From Ulota crispa (Eukaryota; Streptophyta; Bryopsida; Orthotrichales; Orthotrichaceae): DNA of 64,000 nucleotides. Of the stretch, positions 36,825 to 48,450 are shown in pieces. The notes under the pieces were generated by a model, which was given only the letters and a program-made list of their open reading frames with translations, was not told the DNA's origin and ran no database searches. Positions within the stretch are counted from its first letter, which is position 1, and each line of letters opens with the position of its first letter. The position numbers and the translations under genes are program-made. Location of the stretch: NCBI GenBank assembly GCA_963920765.1, contig OY987251.1, forward strand, positions 64,501 through 128,500. The letters are read 5' to 3'.

Positions 36825-37275
36825 GATGAAATCCGTCAACAAAACTGGCAATGACGGATGAAAACAGCCACTGGAAAGATGAATGGATCGAAGGAAATGT
36901 TGACAGCGCACAGAAATACCATTGAACGGACACGTTGCCGCAATGGATGTCTTTGGTCAATGAAATACCTAGATGGATGGACGGGTCGATGTTACTTGAT
37001 TCCATGTTGACCATCGGGATGGACAACCAGATGGATGGATAAGACAGACAACTTGATCAGATGGCGCGATAAACGCCCTGGTCGGACAATCTAGTTGGAC
37101 AACCAGATGGACAACCCGGTTGGATGGTCCGATGGACGGTTTTGTTGCATAGTTCAATGACGGCTTGGTTGATGGTTCAACAGACGACTTGGTTGATGGC
37201 TAGATGGACGGCCTGGTTGGATGACCACATGGACGATTTGGTTGGACGGCCAAATGGACAGTTTTGTAGGATTTA
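36825..37275. repeat. GACGG-rich minisatellite next to the DUF7869-like pseudogene
   Basis: GACGG or CCGTC occurs at least eight times. From 37118 to about 37267 the sequence is a 24-26 bp tandem repeat of the form GGTTGGATGG-x6-ATGGACGG, about six copies. It lies directly at the 5' side of the minus-strand pseudogene. Confidence 0.75.
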
Positions 37276-37950
37276 GGATTGGTTCAACAACCTAAAAGGT
37301 TCATGCATAACTTCTTTCAATGAAGTAAGAATTAAATGCCCACACAGATCTTTGAATTCTCTCATTTTCCATGAAAGTCTAAAATAACTAGACAAAATAG
37401 TTTAGTTGTAAGTACATGTCCAAAACCCCATATGTCCATCCCAATTTCCGAATGGGTCAATGGTCTTATGGTCATTTAGAGCATTTGTGCAACACATGAA
37501 AATAGCCCTGCACTCCCCAGTTGTAACTGCTTTGCTCTTTTGCAATCCACAACAGCATTTGACATGTTCGTATGTAGGTCGCAGGGCCTTCAGATTGAGC
37601 TGCATACTTGTTGCATTTGAGATCTCTCCAAGCCCCTTGCACAAACCTTGGCAAGCATTGTTCAAGCACTATTCACGCACAAACCCATTCCATAGCCAAG
37701 TGTAGCTAAGCAATTTGTTGTACCGCTTGTGTGGGCCTTGAAGGATTTGGGGCTGCAGGAGAACTTCAAGCCTAGCCGTGAAGGTTTGCCTTGTTCACCT
37801 AGTAAAACCTCATTTTTCCAAGGCTTGGAAAGCATGTTGCAAGAGATTCCCTTAGGGGTTACAAGTTGCTTTGCACTTGAGGCCGTGAAAGCCAAGAAAA
37901 TGTAAAAGAAAATGAATCGCGGTTGTGTTGGCTGGTGCTGATGTGTGGGC
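37276..37950. other. Unidentified low-AT stretch with overlapping frames
   Basis: Frames on both strands between 37,402 and 37,895 stay open for 60-90 codons, and composition is less AT-rich than the surroundings. No domain was recognised on either strand. It may be an exon-like remnant of the neighbouring transposon genes. Confidence 0.35.
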
Positions 37951-37953
37951 TTT

Positions 37954-38108
37954 GGCAGCTACAATCAATGGATAGTTTTACGATTAAGGGTAGGATTGCG
38001 CTAACATATATAGAATGCAAGTATTAGTTGTTGTATTGTTGATACCAGTGACCTACGTATGTTGGCGCAATCTTGCCTACAATTGTGATTGTTTGTTGCT
38101 TGGCAGCT
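37954..38108. repeat. Imperfect inverted repeat (hairpin), about 155 bp
   Basis: Two arms of about 55 bases face each other around a centre near 38,030. They share GATTGCGC-AACATA and GGCAGCT blocks. It may be a small foldback element or part of the tail of the SINE-like unit to its right. Confidence 0.5.
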
Positions 38109-38240
38109 AGAGTTGTCTTGATTCACATCAGAACCTTCTTCAGGTTGCAAGGAATTGCAAGGGTTGGGAATTGAACCCAAGACCTCATGAGTACAACCCC
38201 ATGGGCCTTTAGCAACACACCACGTGCTAGGCTAGATGTC
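38109..38240 (-). mobile_element. tRNA-derived SINE-like head
   Basis: Read on the minus strand, TAGCCTAGCACGTGG (38234-38220) resembles a pol III A box and GGTTCAATTCC (38177-38167) matches a B box. They are separated by about 42 bases, as in a tRNA. No cloverleaf is intended: anticodon and acceptor stems are not maintained, so it is not called a tRNA gene. The 3' end is unclear. Confidence 0.5.
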
Positions 38241-39536
38241 CAAAAGATAATTATTATTGTACTTGTATTGTAATTCATAGTATTGTCATGTTTTGCAAGG
38301 TCGGAGGCTACTTCAACATACTAAAGTTCTTGTTCTAAGGAAACAATCAACCACGAAAGGTTGGCTACTGTAGGTAAGATTCCCCTCCAACTATTTCTTT
38401 CACATTACAACTCATTATTTAGAAGTTGTGAGCAAAAATCATAGAAGGTTTTCATAAAATCCAAGGGAACATATAAAAAACTGACTTTGATTTATGTATA
38501 CAAATTTTTATATGAATATACAAATCATATAAGAATTGTTGGAACTAAAATTTAGCTTCATTTGTAAAGTACTTTTAGTTCTCACTTCTTCTTCTTCTTT
38601 GAAACTCTTATTAGGTTTAGTAGCCTTCTTCCTTGCTACTTATAAAAAATATAAAAATGTGGACATTTATTGAAATAAAGTCTTGTTAGCAAAAATAATA
38701 CTAATATGCTCTATCTGTTTTGAATGGTTTAGTCGTTTTGGGAGTCTATGAATAGTGCCTATTGTTATTAGTATTGGAAGCATTTCCATGCACCAAGACA
38801 TGTTATTTAGATATTATGTTATAGGTGTTCAATCCTTCAAGTTTGAAGTGCTATGTAATTTGCAATTTAATTTTGAACGTCAAGGTTTTCTCATTTAGGC
38901 TAAATAAACTATGGTATATGCACATATATGTTAATATGAAACCAAAATTTTAAAATTTTGGCCCATATTTTATAAATCAAATTATCATATGATGAGTTTG
39001 TGGGAAAGTCAAAAAAATGTGACTTTCACCATATTGTATCAGTTGCCTTTGCAAAAAAATAGTAAAAGAACTGTGGTTCACCATGCTACATTTTGTCAAG
39101 TTTGGAAGAAAGTAGTGAAACTGTGTTATTTACCATGTTGGTAAAATACATCAAATACATGTAGTAATTCCAAATCCCTTCATGTGGTTGTTTTATAAGG
39201 TGCTAATTTCCATTCTTCTACTACATTTATATGTAGTAAAGTGAATTAATCTCCTTGTGTTATACAAGCAACAAGAATATAAATGTACAATAAAGTATGT
39301 GGAGAAGATACAGAAAAATGTAAATACTTCATTTCATTTAAAAATATACAAGTGCTACAAAATTCGATAGGCCTTCTTGATTCCTTATTTTGTACTAATT
39401 GCAATATTTAATTACATGCATCTACACTATTGAACTTCTTGCAAACATTTCCAACAGAAACTATTTACTCATCTTGTCGTATTACAATGCCTTGTGCTAT
39501 GGTATTTTTCAAAAACATTCCAGAATTAAACAAAAT
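38241..39536. other. AT-rich intergenic
   Basis: Nothing recognised; long A/T-rich sequence with no domain-bearing frame. Confidence 0.5.
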
Positions 39537-41855
39537 CTAGATACCTCCTAGATCTACAATGTCATGTACTATTTCTATGCCTTCTTTCAAAAACCTTTGC
39601 AACTTGTTGTTTGATTGCCAACTGGTCAACAGCGCAACTATTTGTTCTTCGTACTGATTGTAGATGTAGGTATATGCAGCATGTACTAATTGAGCCTTGT
39701 GGAATGTATTCGCTTCAATGAGGGCCAGTTCTTCTTCAAAACTCAAGTCACTAGCATATCCCATACAATTACCTTGGTTGTCAAATAGTAGGCTAGTTGG
39801 GTGGTGTTTGTGTGAAAAAACCTCTTGACGTGTGTCCCATTGTCTACCTGCAAGTTGAGCTACATATAATCGATGTTGACAATTGCCATCTTTGATCACC
39901 TCCTTGATGATGTCCGTGACGTTGGCCTCACTTTGCCATTGGAAAGCAGCCTCCAAGGTTTGTGCTGGTAGACGTCGAAGGTTCAAGGACCACTTCCAGA
40001 GCCATGTCAAGTCTTTCCTCCAATATCATGCATTTAAGGCCCACGGTAAATTATCTTTGTCATGCTCGTAATGAATTGGCATGTGGCCTTTGAGGCCAAA
40101 CATTTTGTGCAGTTGTTGATGAAAGGGGGCTTTGCAACTCATGCATCCCTTTCTCGTCACCATGTGAAGAATGAAACACCCAAGATGGTATATATCCAAA
40201 CACGTTTCAAGGCTCCATCCACCCTTGGGGCCAAAAAGTTCTTGACACATAATGCATATTGTATCGTCTTTTACAAAGTCTTAGATGTCATGCCACAGGT
40301 AATGAAGGTTTGCTTACTTGGCCTGCATGCAAGTACCTACAACATGCAATGTCATATTGGAACTCCAAAGTTGGGTATGAATTCCAATCAATGCTTTGAT
40401 TGGTGCAATTTGTTGGCAACGTATTGAGGAACATCTCTTCAAGCTGAGGCCATGGTGTCAAGCCAAAATAACGATGACCACCATTGTTGAATTTTGCAGC
40501 TATTTTTCTCACTTCTTGCTGCATTTGCGTGGCTTTGTTCTCTCCTATGTTGCAAGCCAACTTCATGTTCCACATGGAGAGTAGCATTCCCTTTCTTTTA
40601 GGACTTTGGACCAATCTTGTAGGAAGGGTTTTTAATTGGTCCAATCTCCGTTGCAGCTCTATATTTGATGCGGTTTTAACCTCCACCTTTTCTTCAGCTG
40701 CTTTGGAACAAAGTTCTAAAGCACGCATGGAGATTGTTGATTGCTCCATGATTGCCTTTGTACTTGCAACCTCTGCCTCTGCATGCTCACATGTGCACGC
40801 ATGGCATCAAATGTGGGCCTTCCAGGTCTTGCACACCTTGGATTGCATTCTCTTGTGTTGCATTAGAACTTTCACCTTGGAAAATTGGAGGCGGAAAGGG
40901 TCATCTAGGCCACACCACAACTTTAGTAGTATTATCACTAGTAGAAAATTCAACACAAAATCAATAGAATTTCAACCAAAAATTGTTGATTTTTTGTTGA
41001 ATATTTATAGTTTTCTATTAATTTTTTGTTGATTTCTGTTATTTTTCACAAATTTTATGTTGTTCAATTCTTTTTCTTTTCAATTTTAAATTTTCTTTTT
41101 CATAGAATTTTATTTTATTTAATGAAAAAGTGAACTTTTTAGGGGACTGGCAGCTGCCCCAGCCAACGGGCAACTGCCCAAATCCCTGGATAGTTGCCCG
41201 AGCCGCTGGACAGCTGCCCGAATCCCTGGGTAGCTGCGCAAACCCCCTGGACAGCTGCTGGCAGTGGAGTTTGAATCCCCCACCTCTATCCTCACACTCC
41301 ACAACTCTATCACATTCTCAAAAAATTAGGAGAGAATGTGCAAATACACATGCATTCAACAGTATCATGATTCTATTTGTACATTAAATGTTCATGTTTT
41401 TAGTGATCCAGTAGACTTTGGAGGCTATTTCCGCCCATTAAAGGATTTTTTTTCAAAAAACTTAGAACTACGAAAAGTTGGTTAATGTATTTTGCTTTCA
41501 CCTCCAACAATTTTTTTTGGATTTCAATATTTTTATCAAAAGTTATGAGCTAAAATCAGAGAAGGTGTTTAGAAATTTTAAATAAATTGTTTATTTCCAT
41601 CCTTTTGATTTTGTTTATAAATTTTTATTGGAATTTGCAAATCTCATATGGATTGTTGCAGGCAAAGGTTGGATTCATTAATAATTATTATTTAGTGCTA
41701 GTTTTTTTTGTAAAAAGAACCTTATTTTGTTAAAATAGCCTCCATAGTTTGATAGCTTCAAATAACATGAAATCGTGAAAAGTTACAGAATTAAAACCTT
41801 GCAATTATAAAATCCAACTTCTATAGACTTTTGAATAGTTTTGGATATTTTTAAA

Positions 41856-42333
41856 GGGCATTAATATGTGAACCACACCCTTTGAACTACTATACCACAC
41901 CGTTTGAACTACTATACCACACCCTTTGAACTACTATACCACACCCTTTGAACTACTATACCACACTTCCAAGGTAAATTTTAGATTTCTACCATCAAAC
42001 ATTTGAGTTTGAGAATTTTGAATTCAAACTTGGACTTGGAGACCATGATATAGTCTAGGACCATAAAAAAGGTTGCAATTCAACAACACCCAATGAAAAA
42101 GCTTATTTTTTTTTACAAACAAAAGTAAAGTTAACACTTTTCTCCCTAACTAAGCTTTGCCATTGGGTGTTGTTGAATTGCAATTTTTTTTATGGTTCTA
42201 GACAATACCATGGTCTCTAAGTCTAAATCTGAATTCAAAATTTTCAAATTCAGCTTTTTGATGGTAGAAATCTAAAATTTATCCTGGAGTGTGGTATAGT
42301 AATTGGAAGGGTGTGGTACACATATAAACTCCC
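41856..42333. mobile_element. Foldback MITE inside CACTA element
   Basis: Left arm 41856-42105 and right arm 42151-42333 are inverted copies separated by a 45-base loop. The ends read GGGCATTAATATGTG and GGGAGTTTATATGTG. The 9-bp flanks ATTTTTAAA (41847-41855) and ATCTTTTAA (42334-42342) match at 7 of 9, as expected for a Mutator-type duplication. The left arm is 67 bases longer because of a tandem repeat at 41873-41966. The transcript would form a long hairpin. Confidence 0.8.
41873..41966. repeat. 22-bp tandem repeat, 4.3 copies
   Basis: Unit CCACACCCTTTGAACTACTA plus TA. Copies differ at a single base (CCACACCG in copy 2). It is confined to one arm of the foldback element; the other arm keeps a single unit. 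Confidence 0.95.
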
Positions 42334-43139
42334 ATCTTTTAATGCATATAAAAATATTTTATAAGATTGTTTTTTTTCTAATTCATTTGGTTAGTAATAG
42401 AAGGAAAATTACTAAAAATACCCTTTAAGTCTTTCAAAATATCAAGTTTACTCCAAAAATACATGAAACATAAAAAGAATTCCTTATTTTTTGTAGGAAT
42501 ATCAATTATACTCCTATTATTTTGGAAAATTAATAAAAAAACTCTTCTATTTTGAAATCTTAAATATATCATTGTGTTATTTGAAATGTAAAAATCACTT
42601 TTGGTTTCTTATAAGAATTTGCATTAAAATATACACTTGATTATCATATAGCACAAAGATATTTTTGGTACTTTTAATCCTTGAGGGACATATATGATTT
42701 TTTCTACGAATTGAAGACCATCTTTGATATTTGTTTGTAAAGAAATTTTGGTATTTAAAACAACAAAATGTTGTACATTTTATATAAAATTTTGTTGAAT
42801 TAGTGAAGTTGTGTCCAAAAGTGTCCAGATCAACAGAAATCTATTGATTCTTTTGTTATTATGGTCATGTTTTTACTTGACTTTAAAGGCTGCTAATTTT
42901 AAATCTAACCAAATTGTGAAAAGTAAAGAAAATAAAACCAATCAATGTACACTCAAACTTCTAAAAGATTCTTTTATTTTTTAAAACTTCAAATTTTTTT
43001 AATGAGGTCCAAAAAGATTTTAGAAAGATTTCAAAAACAAACCTAAACTATTGTAATAGCTTTTTTATTAAAAATATTTTAAAGTATTTTGATGATTTAC
43101 AAAAAGATTCCTAAAGGACTCTAATTTAGTCTAAGAGAT

Positions 43140-43930
43140 TCTATTTCTATAAATATTTTGAAGCACTTTAACAAATTTCATAAAGATTTTAAAAAGATTT
43201 TCAAAGATTCCTAAAAGGTTCTTGAAAATTCTCAGAGATTCTCAAAGCTTTTTTGAATTTCCAAAATGATTCTCAAAAGATTTCCAAAGATTTCCAAAGA
43301 TTCTTAAAGATTCTCAAAGTCTCTCAAAGCTTCCAGAAAGATTTCAAGATTATTCATAAAGATTTTCAAAAATTCTCAAAAAAATTCAAAATTCCTAAAA
43401 CATTTCCAAAGATTTTCAAATATTCCAAACTATTTTCAAAGATTCTCAAGAATTCTCAAGTATTCCTAAAAGATTCTCAAAGATTCCAAGAAGATTCTCA
43501 AAAATTTCTGAAGATTCTCAAAAATTTCTGAAGATTCTCAAACATTCTCAAAGATTCCAAATAAAATTGAAAAGACTTCCGAAGATTTCCAAAGATTCTT
43601 GAAGATTCCAAAAAGATTTCCAAAGATTCCAAAAGATTCTCAAAGATTTCTAAAAGATTTTCAAAGATTCTCAAAGATTCTCAATTGTTTTCAAACATTC
43701 TCAACAATTCCAAAAAAACTTGAAAAGATTTCCAAAGATTTCCAAAGATTCTCAAAGATTCCTAAAAGATTCTCAAAGATTCCAAGAAGATTCTCAAAGA
43801 TTCTAAAATCTTGAAAAGATTCTTAAATATTCTAAAAAATCCTGAAAAGATTCTCAATGAATCTCAAAAGATTCTTAAAGATTCTCAAAGATTCCCAAAA
43901 AATTCCCAAAAGATCCTCAAAAGATTCCAA
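43140..43930. repeat. Degenerate 10-11 bp satellite (GATTCTCAAA)
   Basis: About 800 bases made of variants of GATTCTCAAA, GATTTCCAAA and GATTCCAAGAA. The plus frame translates as repetitive S/K/F-rich peptide (43,253-43,531 and 43,599-43,814), a by-product of the repeat and not a gene. Confidence 0.88.
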
Positions 43931-45499
43931 AATTTCTGTTGATTTAGATAATGGTGTCCAAATCAACAGAACGTATTTAGTTTTTTACAAAATTCTGTTA
44001 AATTAGTCAATTAGCGTGTACAAGTGTCCAAATCAACAAGAATCTGTTAATTTTCTGTTGTTTTGGAAGGAGTTTTCTACTAGTGTACTAGTGCCTATTA
44101 TTCTGTCATCCGTAGCATACATTGCATTTGCCATGACGTCATTAAGTGATGGAACGTCTTCATTGCTGATTTGCCCTCCACAAGATACAAGGTTAGCATT
44201 GAGGGCAGCAAGTTTGTCATTGTCTTCCAAGATGATCCTCACTCTTGCTCTCTACACTTCTAGATCTGCGGCATGTACCCTTGATGCTTCTTCCTTCTCC
44301 GATTGCAGCGTTAACACTAGTTCACGCAATGACTAGAGTTCCCTATCAATAGATCCTTGATCACCAATCATGTTCAAAGCCACATCTAGTTGCTGCGGCC
44401 AAACAATTGCATGCAAATTCACATGGAGTGCTGTTGGAACCACAACTTCATTTCCTACGTTGATTCCTTCAACCAAACGTTCTTCAAGTGGTTCCACATC
44501 CGGGTCTAGACCTTCTGGTTGATGTAGATCTTCTACATCCTAGACCCAAACATTGGCCAAAATCTCTTGTACCATTGGCTAGATATCTTCCATGTCATGC
44601 GCCACCTCCTCCAATATCACGTCAAGATTTGAAGGAATGTGGCAATGTTTGTTTGGAAATTGGTTCTTCGGTTTCTTTGCTTGGTAGATTCTCCAATCCA
44701 CATCTTTCCCTAGAGAAACCTCCACGTAGACCATTTGACATTGTGAGAGAGTTGCATCCTTCTTTGTGACCTCCTTTCAAAGTGCCAATGTCACTTCAGT
44801 CAACCTCTTCTTGAATGCAAAGTGATGGCAAAGTTTGGTGTTTGCTGTGCCCAATTTCACGTGCATTTTGTACCTAGTAAAATCCCAATGGCAATTTAAT
44901 GTAGGCCCAATCAATGTAAATTTGACTTGTCATTCTGCTTCAAGGTTCCACTTCCCGTTCCCAACCGGGTTTTGCCAAAACCTAGACATTTCAAAATGTG
45001 TTCCAATCCACCTCTGACTTGTTCCCCCCCTTCTTTCTAATTGGGGGTTCACCTTTGTGTTTTGAACTTACTGGGGAGTTTGCAGCCGCCATTCTTTTAC
45101 TTGCACAGTACAAAACACAATGTGTAGGAGGATACAACTAGTAATTTGCTTTGCCTTCTGTTGCGTGATGGCAATTGAAATGTGGCAAGACAAATGCCTT
45201 GCGTACAACACTTCCTTCCAAATTGCAACGCAAAGTTTTTTCAAGCAAAGACAAAGCAACTCAAAAGAGGAAGCACGATAATGAAAAAAGTTACTTAGTT
45301 TATATGCCCTGATTACCCAACATAATTGGGTCGGTAATTAAAGTGAAATTGCGCTACAAATCCCAAATTTGGACCGTTGCTGTGGACAGTTGCCCCATCT
45401 ATTGACGATTAGGGCATTGACTGGGCTTTAATGCAAGTTTGGCAGTCCATCCTTAAATTTGGGTGTCGTCTCTAGCCTTGTTTGGTCATCATAGAAAAA

Positions 45500-45992
45500 A
45501 ACACGCCGTCCCTAGTAGTCGACTGCTTTGATGGACGGCATCGAAGTTCGACTTCGACGATTGAGATTGAATCTGGACAGCCATAAAGGCCACGACGATC
45601 TTGATAGTCCCCATGCTCTTGAATGGCTTGAACAAACGAATAGTCCGTCCATTTAGACGATTGTCATTGGCCTCGAACAAACTCATCAGATGGCTTCAAT
45701 AGACCTTATTGCTCCTCAACGTATTGAATGGTCGGGCAGTCTGTCCATTTCAAAGGTTGTGATTTAGCCTAGACAGACTCATTAGACGGCCATGACGGCC
45801 CATGCTACTACTCAACTGCCTCAACGGCCGCAATGGCCCCAGCCGCTCTTTGATGTCCTTAGTAGACAGATGGTCCGTCCACTTGGACGGCCATGATGGC
45901 CTGTGCTGTTGCTCAACTGCCTCCACAACCACAATGGCCCTAGTTGCTCCTTGATGTCCTCAGCAAATAGATGGTCTGTCCACTTGGGCGGC
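45500..45992. repeat. GACGG-rich 101-bp minisatellite
   Basis: Two clear adjacent units of 101 bp (45788-45888 and 45889-45989) and more degenerate copies to the left. GACGG or CCGTC occurs about eight times. It lies about 0.4 kb upstream of the minus-strand ATG at 45092. Confidence 0.8.
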
Positions 45993-46029
45993 TGTCATTG
46001 ACCCTTGACGGAAAGTTTTCAACATTTGC

Positions 46030-46600
46030 ATAGATACGTCTATTTTTTTACCCATAACCTCACGGCAAATTGCTCAAGGGTGGATTAACGGGAATTATAT
46101 TCAAAACACCTAGCAAAAACAATGGGAATGAGCTGAAATTTGGACCACAAGTGCAATGAGGGTGGCGGATGTGTGGGATTATTTGTGAAGTTAATTGACA
46201 CAAACTTCCATGGGACCCCTTACTGGGGTTTCAAATTACAAATGTGGCCAAATGGGTGGACAGGGTTGTTTCTATAGCACACTTGCTTGGATGGGGCTTA
46301 AATTTGCACTAGGAATATGTGCAAGGATAAAGTCCCTTCTACTAATTTTTAAGAGGCATTGGAGTCGTTTTGAGTGGTGACCCCTTTGGGAGTCACTTTT
46401 TGGCAAACTTAAGTTAGGAAGGATGAAAAGGGTTCAATCAAATTCATTAGCAAAAACACTAGGATTGGGCTGAATTTTGCAGCACTAGATATAGGGAGGG
46501 TGAGGGTTACATAGTCCTTTTTGGAGCTGTCATTGATCCAGTGTCAGTTGCTATACCATTTGGAGTCTGTGTTGGTGCCAGCGCGATGTTTTTATAGAGT
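46030..46600. repeat. Diverged direct repeat between two divergent remnants
   Basis: About 46,091-46,171 and 46,430-46,512 share CTAGCAAAAACA-TGGGA and GGGCTGAA-TTTG blocks in the same order and strand. No gene was recognised between them. Confidence 0.45.
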
Positions 46601-46863
46601 CAATCGACATTGCAAGGTGGAGGAGTTTTCCAAAGATATACTATCAATAGGCCGGTCCAACCATCCATGCAAGGTATCCAATGGACGGCCTTCTCATTCA
46701 TTGGATGGCTTCCAAGACCTTTTGCTACAGAGGCTAACATTCCCCTTGACGGATGTCCTGACAATTGCTGGACAGACTAACCATCCCCACTTATATTGCT
46801 TGTGCAACCTGCAGATTCATCTCCCAATTCTTGTTGACAAACTTGCCATCGCTTAAACGGACG

Positions 46864-47122
46864 AACCATTGTCTAGATGGAGTGGCCATCCTCTCCACAG
46901 ATTGGCTGTTGCCTAGTTGGATTGCCCATCTCCAAGTTGCAGTGGCCGTCACGTGGACGGAGTGGCTGTTTGCTCGATGGTTGGTCGTCGCCTTGATGCA
47001 TTGCCCGTTGCCTCTGCGTATTGCCCTTCCCCTCAACGGACCGGCCGTCACCTTTGCATATTGCCTGTCCTCTTGACAGATTGGCCGTTGTCTAGACGGA
47101 TCACTTGTTGCCATGACAGACT
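46864..47122. repeat. 20-bp minisatellite, 13 units
   Basis: Thirteen contiguous units (twelve of 20 bp, one of 19) with consensus GGCCGTTGCCTNGACGGATT. It is GC-rich. A 170-codon minus frame runs through it only because of the repeat. It sits upstream of the plus-strand remnant that starts near 47.3 kb. Confidence 0.93.
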
Positions 47123-47289
47123 GGGCGTCAATAGCAGTTGCGTACATATGGTTTAGTGACATTCTATTTTCCATGAGTCTTGCCTGCTCTGACAATGCTT
47201 CCTTGTCCTGGATTGGTTCCATTCCTTGCTTGGGTGCTCGGGTGCTTAGGTAGGGGCTCAAATGAAGGAGAGGTGCAAAGGAGAAGTTT

Positions 47290-48450
47290 TGCACATTGTG
47301 CAACCCTAAACCGTAATTTCTCTCTTATAAAGCTTGATTTTTATTACTTTGGATGGGCGTGATTTCTCAAATTCAAAGGTTGATGCATGGATGACGGGTA
47401 TTGGAGATCTAATTGTGCAAGAGTCTCCAAAATCTACAGTTTGTGTACCTGAAGGGGTCAATGTTGTAGATATTGGGGAATCTTTGAAGGGCAAAAAATG
47501 AAAGCAACCAAAGAGGCACAAAGCTACAAATTTGGGGAAGTGGCTAAGGAAAATTGCAACTAAGACGTTGCGTGACTAGGCATTGAATTTTTATGACCAA
47601 TATTTTATCTTGCAATTGGACAAGACATACATTTCACATGGTATACAAGGAATGGAGACCACTAAGAGGAAATTCCACCACATGTTCCATACAACGATGA
47701 ACAAGGACAAGTAGTTGGAAGACTGTACAAAAGAAGGATTTGATTGTTGGCTTGACAAACAAGTGATGACATGTGTTTTCAACCTTGTCCAAGTCGCCTA
47801 GACCATAAAAAACTTCAAACAGCTTGTATTCCCAACTTAGCAAGCGTTGTTCTCGCTACACAAGGTGTATTGGTGGCATGATGCTGTGTGTAGATTCTCT
47901 TCACACAATATTTGTAATACTCCATGGCTTCAACAAAATCAAAATTTGGCCATTGTTCAAGGGGTAGCTGGAGGAGTGGTGGCAGTTGCCTTAATGAAGA
48001 AACACCTTCTTTGTACCATTTTCAAAGTCCTAGACTTTTGCAAGAGACAAGAGATAAACGTTGGTGGGTGGCACCAAAGTTGATGTACTTGACTGGGGAG
48101 GCAAGGCCTTCAATATCTCCCACTTGCGCGGTGAAGCCACCATGTGTTGGTATACACACTGACAAATATGGCATAGGGGAAATTGCAACAAAGGTATGGA
48201 AAGAAGATTGCGGAAATGTAGAGATGATTCCTCATAATACGGCATTTTCTATATTCTAGGCATCATTGGGTGAATTGATCAAGGAGGATCCACGGCAACA
48301 ATGGTTGGTGACACATATTGTACAGCGTCTTAGTGGTGCTCCAACATTTTGGACACCACCTATAAGTTGCTACTGCGTGGCCCGCAAAGAACAAGAATTG
48401 AAGGACAATCAAGCTAGGAAGGAAGACTAGATACTTGTGTATCACAATTA
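47290..48450 (+). pseudogene. Unidentified plus-strand coding remnant
   Basis: Frames on the plus strand hand over through stops. They include GKWLRKIATKTLRD near 47,500 and KFHHMFHTTMNKDK near 47,670. The stretch 47,924-48,259 includes RWWVAPKLMYLTGEARPS and ends next to an acceptor-like TATATTCTAG (48,259). Then LGELIKEDPRQQW continues to about 48,430. Composition resembles the neighbouring transposon genes. I cannot name the family. Confidence 0.35.

Larger units (their letters stand above)
40936..44085. mobile_element. Non-autonomous CACTA (En/Spm-type) transposon
   Basis: Ends are CACTAGTAGAAAATTC at 40936 and the inverse of CACTAGTAGAAAACTC at 44085. Flanking trinucleotides are TAT and TAC, a near match to the 3-bp duplication of this class. 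Subterminal zones on both sides repeat TCAACAGAA/TTCTGTTGA-like words, typical transposase-binding architecture. No transposase domain is present. It carries a nested foldback MITE (41856-42333) and a simple satellite (43,140-43,930). It is inserted in the pseudogene above. Confidence 0.8.
39537..45092 (-). pseudogene. Unidentified transposon-type gene: BED-like, coiled-coil, RING-like; split by CACTA
   Basis: Starts at ATG 45092 (MAAANSPVSSKHKGEPPIRK). A BED-like stretch follows with C-H and R-Y-K-M-H residues, then a stop where the family-like reading continues. 44,340-44,090 is Leu/Glu-rich and coiled-coil-like. The CACTA element 40,936-44,085 interrupts. Coding resumes at 40,749-40,288. 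At about 40,268-40,110 there is a RING-like finger: C-x2-C, then C-x4-H-x2-C, then C-x2-C (CIMCQELF, CLDIYHLGC, CMSC). It is followed by FGLKGHMPIHYEHDKDNLPWAL and the C-terminal piece 40,010-39,537. At least three stops or frameshifts besides the insertion. I do not recognise the family. The RING-like motif could bind zinc or a partner; no function is claimed. Confidence 0.5.

Noticed and set aside
38160-38240. tRNA gene
   Set aside because: A and B boxes are present, but no acceptor or anticodon stems pair; SINE-like origin fits better.
43253-43814. Repetitive S/K/F-rich plus-strand frames
   Set aside because: Direct translation of the GATTCTCAAA satellite, not a protein-coding gene.
46791-47303. 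170-codon minus-strand open frame
   Set aside because: It runs through the 20-bp minisatellite; openness follows from the repeat, and no domain is visible.
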